From an uncultured Pseudogracilibacillus sp. (GTDB taxonomy: Bacteria; Bacillota; Bacilli; Bacillales; Amphibacillaceae), in contig CALJVC010000042.1 in assembly GCA_937974845.1 (NCBI GenBank), positions 1-13,319 of the forward strand: a stretch of DNA of 13,319 nucleotides. Reading direction: 5' to 3'. Positions 8,109 to 13,319 of the stretch are shown in pieces. The notes beneath the pieces were generated by a model. That model was given only the letters and a program-made list of their open reading frames with translations. It searched no databases and was not told the DNA's origin. Made by a program: the position numbers and the translations under genes. The first letter of the stretch is position 1; every line of letters starts with the position of its first letter.

Positions 8109-8962
8109 TGTAGACTCTCCTTTATTTCAATTGCAAAAGGATAGATGGTGAGCACGACTATTACTAACCAATACATCCCTTCTTTCATTACTTGGTCTAA
8201 CGGATATATCCTTGGATAATAAGAATAATAAAATGCCCCTTTGGCCGTCCCGTAAATTAGTAATAAACTCATTATGAATAAAAGGGCGATACCAAAGTAG
8301 TCTTTAAAACTATAGCTAAAGTTAGAGTAATTCGTCCTTCCCTTTAATCCATAACCCCTAGCCTTCATTGAATCCGCTTGTTCTATGGCATGCTCTAAAG
8401 ACCATCTCAAGACACTCATAAACACACGGAAACTATTTAATAAACGATCTGTTAAACTATCGCTAGTATAAAAACCTAATGTCTTCTGGGTTACATGTAC
8501 TCTCTTTACTTGTTGAGTAAACAAAGGAATAAATCGAAAAGCCATTGATAGTAAAAGGGCTAATTTAGGAAATATCGTTCCGAATAAATATAGAACTTTA
8601 TCCGTTGTCATTAGATAACTATAAATTTTACTCCAGAATATAATCGCTAAAAACATTGTAGCGATTGCCATACCATAGAATATCGCTTCTAAAGTTACAG
8701 GCTTACCATTTAAGAAAAATAAAATCGTTTCTCCTTTATGAACAAAAAGAGGGTTGGTCAAAGTGATCAAAACAAAGAGAACGAAATAAAAGGCCAAATC
8801 TTTAATCCACTCTTTCAGCGTAGTCATACGAGAATATAGCAACACGCTAGCGATAAAGGAAAAGAGCAAAAGGAAGGGATGCAGATAAAAAACCGTAATA
8901 GATATAATTAATAAATAATATAGAAATAATACAGTTGGATGATATTTTTCTAAAGCAATCAT
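8081..8962 (-). CDS. ecfT: ECF transporter transmembrane component EcfT
   Basis: A 293-residue membrane protein, the usual size for EcfT, which couples the ATPases to the S component. There are several N-terminal hydrophobic segments, then the cytoplasmic coupling region with AFRFIPLFTQQVKRV (141-155), TQKTLGF (158-164) and the ARG coupling motif within DSMKARGYG (197-205; ARG at 201-203), followed by two further membrane segments. The ATG at 8962 overlaps the stop codon of the upstream DUF4430 gene as ATGA, with AGAGG (8970-8974) 7 bases upstream. Its 3' end runs 28 bases into the ATPase gene. The overlaps on both sides show tight translational coupling of the surface protein, EcfT and ATPase, supporting a shared job. 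Confidence 0.93.
   Translation of the reverse strand: MIALEKYHPTVLFLYYLLIISITVFYLHPFLLLFSFIASVLLYSRMTTLKEWIKDLAFYFVLFVLITLTNPLFVHKGETILFFLNGKPVTLEAIFYGMAIATMFLAIIFWSKIYSYLMTTDKVLYLFGTIFPKLALLLSMAFRFIPLFTQQVKRVHVTQKTLGFYTSDSLTDRLLNSFRVFMSVLRWSLEHAIEQADSMKARGYGLKGRTNYSNFSYSFKDYFGIALLFIMSLLLIYGTAKGAFYYSYYPRIYPLDQVMKEGMYWLVIVVLTIYPFAIEIKESLHWNYLKSKI
8117..8122 (-). promoter_or_regulatory. ribosome binding site for the ECF ATPase TTG start, inside ecfT
   Basis: AAGGAG on the minus strand, 8 bases before TTG 8108. It lies within the EcfT coding sequence, so the ATPase is initiated before EcfT translation ends. It supports the TTG start and the 28-base overlap. Confidence 0.75.
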
Positions 8963-9516
8963 CTATTCACCTCTTTGTACACATGCTCCTTTTGGATATC
9001 TCGTCCCAAATCGCAAGTATAGTGGAAAGTAATGGCATCCCCATCCTTCAAGGTATACTTACTTACCCCATAATTTGGAAAAACACCATTTACTTCATAC
9101 ATCCAACCACTTAAGGGACCACAAGAAAACTCATATAAATGATTTATTCCTTGAATATATACGCTTTTATATCGATTTTCTTCAGCCCCTTGATAGGTCA
9201 ATGGGATTCGTTCATGCCTTGTCGCTCGTAACAAAATATCAAAAACCGTATCTTTTGGTCGAAGAACATATTCAGTCGTTGGCAAAATAATCCCATCTTT
9301 CGGTACATAACGTTCATCCTGTAAAGAAGCCGGTAACTTTTCAAAGTTTTTAACCGCCGTATCAGCTCGTATCGTCAGTGTGACGACTTCGCTATCTTCC
9401 GTAATATCATCAGCATGTAACAAATAATATTCATCGACGGTTTGAATATCTATTCCTTGATATAAAAGGAGGGCAAAGAAAAGAATCAGGGAAAACATTA
9501 AAATATCCTTTTTCAT
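8959..9516 (-). CDS. small membrane-tethered DUF4430 (transcobalamin C-terminal-like) protein
   Basis: A 185-residue extracellular protein held by an N-terminal hydrophobic segment (7-20). There is no lipobox cysteine and no clear cleavage site, so it may stay membrane-anchored. The C-terminal domain has the DUF4430 signature: GPLSGWMYEVNG (133-144), PNYGVSKYTLKDGD (147-160) and YTCDLGRDI (166-174). This family resembles the beta domain of animal transcobalamin and intrinsic factor. Cys132 and Cys168 are the only cysteines and could form a disulfide outside the cell. The ATG at 9516 gives a signal-like N-terminus (MKKDIL) but its nearest GGAGG is 15 bases away. An ATG at 9498 has AAGGA (9506-9510) at 7 bases and is an alternative start. 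It lies directly before and overlaps ecfT, suggesting that it hands ligand to the importer (inference). Confidence 0.88.
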   Translation of the reverse strand: MKKDILMFSLILFFALLLYQGIDIQTVDEYYLLHADDITEDSEVVTLTIRADTAVKNFEKLPASLQDERYVPKDGIILPTTEYVLRPKDTVFDILLRATRHERIPLTYQGAEENRYKSVYIQGINHLYEFSCGPLSGWMYEVNGVFPNYGVSKYTLKDGDAITFHYTCDLGRDIQKEHVYKEVNR

Positions 9517-9528
9517 TAGCTTTTCCCA

Positions 9529-11418
9529 TTATCCTCCGCTAGCCTGAAATTGCTTTTCACTTCTTTTCCTCCTTCGGTAAACAATCCATACTATTACCAA
9601 TGACAATAAGATTACTGCTACAGCTACCGTTAAGAGAAGCTGTCTTATATCCGTTTGAACCTTCACATAGGCTTGTTCAACATCCTCATAATTGACTATT
9701 TTTTTCCTATCATCAGGATGTAACGCTTCATAACTATCTATGATTGTACGGACTTTTTTACGATCTGTTATACCTAATTTTTCTATAGGATAAATGTCTT
9801 CAATAATTTGTTTATTTAAGGCAGTAATCTTATTTTGAACGGCAACAATCTGCTCCTCCTTTTCTTTTAAATCAAGGTAAATTTCTTCATATTGATTGCG
9901 ATTTTTAGCACGGGTTAATTTTTGTAATAAAGATATTACTTCCGTATAATCTGACGTCGTTAGTGGTTCTGTCAAGGCTTCATAACGAGCCACATCTTCC
10001 TTTGTGAAATCTTTATTTTCATACGGATTCTCACCGATAAAGTAATAAGTTACTGTTCCTTTACCTGATTTCCTTTTGCCTTCATACTCACTTAAATATT
10101 CAGCATCTTTCTTTATCTGTAATTGATCCATTGCCTCGGAGAGAATAGAATAATTAAACACATAACGTCGTTCCTCTATTGGTAGTTGTTTATATCGTTC
10201 ATAAATTTCTTCTATTTTTGGCTTTGTCATATGATTTGGTATCTGCTCAATATCCTTTTGTAAAACATCTATTTCCTTTCGCAAAGTTCGATCCATTTCC
10301 TCTCGAAAATCATATAAAACCCTTGCTTTTTCATAAAAACGATACATTGATACAAAGGCATACAAGGCTTGTTCTGTAGCCATCGGATTCACTTCATCTG
10401 GGTCAGCCGTTGGATTCGCATCATCATAAGTATCAGAATGAATAAAGCCCCCATCCTCATGTTTAAACCTCATCAAAGCATCCCATAAAGTGTTACCATT
10501 TTTTATAAAACGTTCATCCTTTAACGGGTCAATCCCCAACGAAGTTAAAGCTACAATCACTTGTACAATGCTCTCAGTATTATCAATATCAAAACTAGTG
10601 AAACCACCATGGCTCAGTTGAAGCTCTGATAAACAAGCTAGAGCTTCTTCAATCACATCCCGTACTTTCCTCTGGACCTTTTCTCCAGAATAGACCTTAG
10701 TGTAGGTGAATATTTTCTCATCATTGTAATAAGGAGCTAAAGCTTGAAGGGTCATAGCCGTCATATCTGGATCAGCCTTATCACCTTGAAGAGAAAATCC
10801 TCCGTCATCAAGTTGTCGTTCTAAAATTCTTTCTATAATATAAGCTCGATCAACCTTTGCGTCCTTTGGAATATAATACTGTAAACTATCGAGGGTAATT
10901 AACCCCCATGTCCAGCCGTTCAATCCTTGTAAACCGAGAAAAGCATCTTCTTCACGAGCATAGGTGCCATCGGCTATTAAATCGATCCATTCTCCATCAA
11001 CACTTTTTGTAAACTTTCTTGGATCTTCCCCTAAAGATAATATCGCTAGAGAAATACGGTGCCACTCTGTTGCTTTTGAATCACTAAGCTTTTCTTCAGT
11101 TGTATAACGTTCCGTAATTTTATCAGCTAAAACAGCCAAGTAGGTATCATAATCATCAGGGTAGCCAATTCGCCCAATACCTATAGGAAACCAATCTCCT
11201 GAACTCCTACCGGCTTGTTCCACAAAGGAAGAACGAAGTAGAGGTTCTTCCTTTGTGATTCCGGCATCGTATTTTTTCCATTCGATGATTTCTTCTATTT
11301 GACCAAGTAATTTTTCTTGGGTAACTTCTTCCGCATATACAGTGTCCGTCAGTGTTACAAATATTAATAATAAACTTAGTAGTAAAACACTAGATTTGTT
11401 TCCTTTCGCTAAATGCAT
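9529..11418 (-). CDS. secreted, membrane-anchored prenyltransferase/terpene-cyclase-fold protein
   Basis: A 629-residue surface protein. It has a signal peptide at 1-29 with probable cleavage after VYA, an alpha/alpha-barrel region (about 75-365), a helical stalk, a C-terminal membrane helix (594-613) and the basic tail YRRRKR. The barrel shows the prenyltransferase/squalene-cyclase repeat pattern: DGGF (205-208), DPDMTAMTLQALAPY (216-230), HGGF (270-273), DGGF (322-325) and NPMATEQALYAF (344-355). It lies on the cell surface with no lipid-cyclase context, so an enzyme role is unlikely. The same fold forms the cobalamin-binding alpha domain of transcobalamin, and DUF4430 genes lie on both sides. 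The ATG at 11418 is chosen because AAGGA (11428-11432) is 9 bases upstream; an in-frame ATG at 11427 abuts that site and would overlap the previous gene. The binding role is an inference. Confidence 0.87.
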   Translation of the reverse strand: MHLAKGNKSSVLLLSLLLIFVTLTDTVYAEEVTQEKLLGQIEEIIEWKKYDAGITKEEPLLRSSFVEQAGRSSGDWFPIGIGRIGYPDDYDTYLAVLADKITERYTTEEKLSDSKATEWHRISLAILSLGEDPRKFTKSVDGEWIDLIADGTYAREEDAFLGLQGLNGWTWGLITLDSLQYYIPKDAKVDRAYIIERILERQLDDGGFSLQGDKADPDMTAMTLQALAPYYNDEKIFTYTKVYSGEKVQRKVRDVIEEALACLSELQLSHGGFTSFDIDNTESIVQVIVALTSLGIDPLKDERFIKNGNTLWDALMRFKHEDGGFIHSDTYDDANPTADPDEVNPMATEQALYAFVSMYRFYEKARVLYDFREEMDRTLRKEIDVLQKDIEQIPNHMTKPKIEEIYERYKQLPIEERRYVFNYSILSEAMDQLQIKKDAEYLSEYEGKRKSGKGTVTYYFIGENPYENKDFTKEDVARYEALTEPLTTSDYTEVISLLQKLTRAKNRNQYEEIYLDLKEKEEQIVAVQNKITALNKQIIEDIYPIEKLGITDRKKVRTIIDSYEALHPDDRKKIVNYEDVEQAYVKVQTDIRQLLLTVAVAVILLSLVIVWIVYRRRKRSEKQFQASGG

Positions 11419-11420
11419 GC

Positions 11421-13319
11421 TTACCATTCCTTATCATAGTTCGTGCCAGGCATACCTCCGCCTATGTCTGCTCCATAGGCAAGGGTATAACGAATTCGTA
11501 AAACATCCTCATCTTTTAAGTAATAATCTGCAAATCCAACATTAGGATAATGACCATTTACACTATACATCCATCCAGAACCATTCGAAAAATCGAATTC
11601 TCCCAAATAATCCGGATCATAATCTTCGGGATCGAATCGAGAAAGGTCTCTTGATACTAATTCAGCTAAATCTTCTGGAATTTTAGGATTCTTGACAAGA
11701 CCTGGTTTGTAGATAGCGGATAGATAGAAATTCTTTTCAAGAGTACCAGTATACTCGTACGAAAATCCATGTTCCCTTAATACACGATCTAACAATTGAG
11801 AGGCACGCTCTTTGGGATAAATATCTACACTAATCGGTGGAATAATGTACCCTAAACCAATCGTTGTAGCTTCTATACTAAAGGTTATCGTACCAATCAC
11901 TTCATCTTCATTTGCTATATCTCCATATATAGTGATAGACGCTTCTGCTGTATTGCCATCTCTATCTCTGGCTGTAACCTTTATATCATTCGCTCCATTT
12001 ACAACAGATAATTTAAAGCTCACTTTGGCATCATTAACCCAATCGACAGGAATCTGCTCACCATTATTTGTAGCCATGATTCTAATTCCGTGATTGGTGT
12101 ATAATTTTCCTTTATCATCAACGACATTAATATGGAAAGTATGACGGGAATTTCGAATTGTTTGACCATCTTTTAAATCAGGGAACAGTATATAAAACTT
12201 TGATTCTACTTCTTCCTTATTTCCTCCATCAGGTTTACTAAAATGAATCGTAAAACTTTTCTCTGCAGAGACCTTTCCTTCCTTCGCTTCTAATTTGATG
12301 ATATTTTTTCCTTCACGTAGTTGGACAGTATAATTTCCAGATTCATCGCCATTAACTACATCCTGATTAACGGTCACAGTAACAGGAATTGTCTTTTTCC
12401 CAATGTTTGCTTTAGCATAGAAACGATACTCGCTTTCTGTTACCGTTTCATTAGTTAAATCTGTATCAAAACGAATCGATTCTACTGGCTTTTCATAAAT
12501 AACGACATATTCTTCTGCAACCTTTTTATTTTTCTTAGAAGCCTCAAGTCTAAGGGTGTTTTTTCCCTCTTGCAAGATAACAATATACTTGCCGTCTTCT
12601 TTTTCCTTCACTACTTTATCGTTTAAAGTAACTTTTAGCGGGACTTCTTCTCCTCTATATAGGGCCTGGGCGAAAAACTCTAACTTCTCCTCATCAACTT
12701 TCTGCTCTTTTTCTAAATCTGTATAGAGAATAATTTCAATACTATTTAAATAAACAGTATAAGTTCTAGCAACGGTGAATAATTCATTAGTAACTGGATC
12801 CTTATAGGTTACAAGAATTGTTATCTTATTTTCGTTTTCTTCTAAACTTACTTCTCCTTTAAAGTCCTCTACTGGCCTCTCATTTACATGAACCTCAATT
12901 TTCTCAACTAAATAGTCATGATCCTTTTGAATAATTTTAAAAGGATAGACAGGTTCTGTAACCGTTTCTCCATCAACGATTGTCGTGGAGAAATACTCTT
13001 CTATTTGAGAAGGACTATCATCATCAGAATCATCGATTAGCTCTGTATGTGGACTATCCTCATCTAACTCCGTAACGATTTCACCACTGTTTCCAATACC
13101 TTTTTCTGAACTTCCTCCTGTAGAACTGCCGTCCTTCCCTTGACTCACTTCATTCTTCTGGCTAGAGTCAGAGGTTCCCTGAGCTTCTTCTGTTTCTTTT
13201 TCTTTCTCTTTAAAATCCTGTTTATTGTCATGCTTTTTATCGTTAGGACGCTCTTCGTCTACATTCGGATTTCCCTTCTCTTCTTGTTGCTCCTTTTCTT
13301 GAACTTCTTCTTTTTCTTC
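11421..13319 (-). CDS. large surface protein with Ig-like repeats and C-terminal DUF4430 domain, N-terminus outside the window
   Basis: The frame is open from the right window edge to the stop at 11421, giving 632 visible residues. The true start is outside: a GTG at 13148 can be read as a start but has the same acidic composition on both sides. Visible residues 1-120 are a hydrophilic, Glu/Lys/Asp/Ser-rich low-complexity stretch. Four Ig-like beta domains follow at about 122-194, 195-277, 279-363 and 374-466. A DUF4430 domain ends the protein (about 474-622), with SGWMYSVNGHYPN, YYLKDED and YTLAYGADIGGG. No C-terminal membrane helix or LPxTG motif is visible, so any anchor or further binding domain must lie in the missing N-terminal part. 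The next gene starts 2 bases after its stop. It is likely an extended surface display arm for a ligand-binding domain. Confidence 0.88.
   Translation of the reverse strand, partial: EEKEEVQEKEQQEEKGNPNVDEERPNDKKHDNKQDFKEKEKETEEAQGTSDSSQKNEVSQGKDGSSTGGSSEKGIGNSGEIVTELDEDSPHTELIDDSDDDSPSQIEEYFSTTIVDGETVTEPVYPFKIIQKDHDYLVEKIEVHVNERPVEDFKGEVSLEENENKITILVTYKDPVTNELFTVARTYTVYLNSIEIILYTDLEKEQKVDEEKLEFFAQALYRGEEVPLKVTLNDKVVKEKEDGKYIVILQEGKNTLRLEASKKNKKVAEEYVVIYEKPVESIRFDTDLTNETVTESEYRFYAKANIGKKTIPVTVTVNQDVVNGDESGNYTVQLREGKNIIKLEAKEGKVSAEKSFTIHFSKPDGGNKEEVESKFYILFPDLKDGQTIRNSRHTFHINVVDDKGKLYTNHGIRIMATNNGEQIPVDWVNDAKVSFKLSVVNGANDIKVTARDRDGNTAEASITIYGDIANEDEVIGTITFSIEATTIGLGYIIPPISVDIYPKERASQLLDRVLREHGFSYEYTGTLEKNFYLSAIYKPGLVKNPKIPEDLAELVSRDLSRFDPEDYDPDYLGEFDFSNGSGWMYSVNGHYPNVGFADYYLKDEDVLRIRYTLAYGADIGGGMPGTNYDKEW
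11428..11432 (-). promoter_or_regulatory. ribosome binding site deciding the barrel-protein start
   Basis: AAGGA lies inside the last codons of the large DUF4430 gene, 9 bases before ATG 11418 and directly against ATG 11427. The spacing supports MHLAKGNK as the N-terminus and removes the apparent gene overlap. Confidence 0.7.
11919..12953 (-). repeat. four tandem Ig-like domain repeats within the large surface protein
   Basis: Protein-level repeats lie at about 12738-12953, 12489-12737, 12231-12485 and 11919-12200. The second and third are clearest: both contain a VTLN/VTVN strand, then DGKYIVILQEGKN versus SGNYTVQLREGKN, then an LEA strand, and both end with a KP linker. The fourth has the related VNGANDIKVTARDRDGNTAE pattern. 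The first is the most diverged. The boundaries are estimated from strand pattern. Confidence 0.75.

Noticed and set aside
9529..11418. A terpene cyclase or squalene-hopene cyclase enzyme
   Set aside because: The protein has a signal peptide, lies outside the cell with a C-terminal anchor, is flanked by DUF4430 and transporter genes, and has no isoprenoid genes nearby. A binding role of the same fold fits better.
4372..12093. Other short plus-strand frames, such as 4372-4566, 6305-6490, 6547-6834, 7906-8151, 9075-9290, 10179-10379, 11342-11545 and 11845-12093
   Set aside because: All are antisense to well-supported minus-strand genes, are short, and show no family motif or neighbouring gene logic.
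13146..13148. GTG as the true start of the large DUF4430 gene
   Set aside because: The frame stays open for 57 more codons to the window edge with the same Glu/Lys-rich composition, and starting here would leave a surface protein without a signal peptide.
1..13319. CRISPR array, insertion sequence, tRNA or rRNA gene, phage genes
   Set aside because: I saw no short direct-repeat array, transposase motif, inverted-repeat ends or RNA gene sequence. The window is filled by one compact operon and the start of the next gene.

Overview
The window is AT-rich and comes from a Gram-positive, Bacillaceae-like member of the Bacillota. The signs are strong AAGGAG/GGAGG ribosome binding sites, frequent TTG starts, secreted proteins with Gram-positive-type membrane anchors, and a MoxR / DUF58 / TgpA gene run that parallels yeaC-yeaD-yebA of Bacillus subtilis. 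I cannot assign a genus. Every gene I can support lies on the minus strand; no plus-strand gene is convincing.

Right part (13319 down to 8959, in transcription order): three cell-surface genes. The first is a large protein whose start lies outside the window. It has an acidic, low-complexity stretch, four Ig-like beta domains and a C-terminal DUF4430 (transcobalamin C-terminal-like) domain. The second is a secreted, membrane-anchored protein with a prenyltransferase/terpene-cyclase-type alpha/alpha barrel, a helical stalk and a C-terminal transmembrane helix. The third is a small membrane-tethered DUF4430 protein. An alpha/alpha barrel plus a small beta domain is the architecture of animal transcobalamin and intrinsic factor, here split over separate polypeptides.

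Middle part (8962 to 5752): a complete, dedicated energy-coupling factor (ECF) importer, made of the EcfT membrane protein, a single protein carrying two fused ATPase domains, and an S component of CbrT-like appearance. With the surface proteins this looks like a capture-and-import system, most simply for cobalamin or another corrinoid. The substrate is inferred, not shown.

Left part (5735 to 1295): a MoxR AAA+ ATPase, a DUF58 protein and a TgpA-type membrane protein with a transglutaminase-like domain, in which the residue expected to be the catalytic cysteine is alanine. Gaps throughout are 37 bases or less, several genes overlap or share stop/ribosome-site sequence, and a strong hairpin-plus-T-tract terminator follows the last gene (1254-1287). 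All nine genes therefore probably form one transcription unit of at least 12 kb that starts beyond position 13319.

After the terminator comes a separate, partial gene for an M3-family oligoendopeptidase (1-1152), cut off just before the expected zinc-binding HExGH motif. It probably has its own promoter in the 142-base gap.
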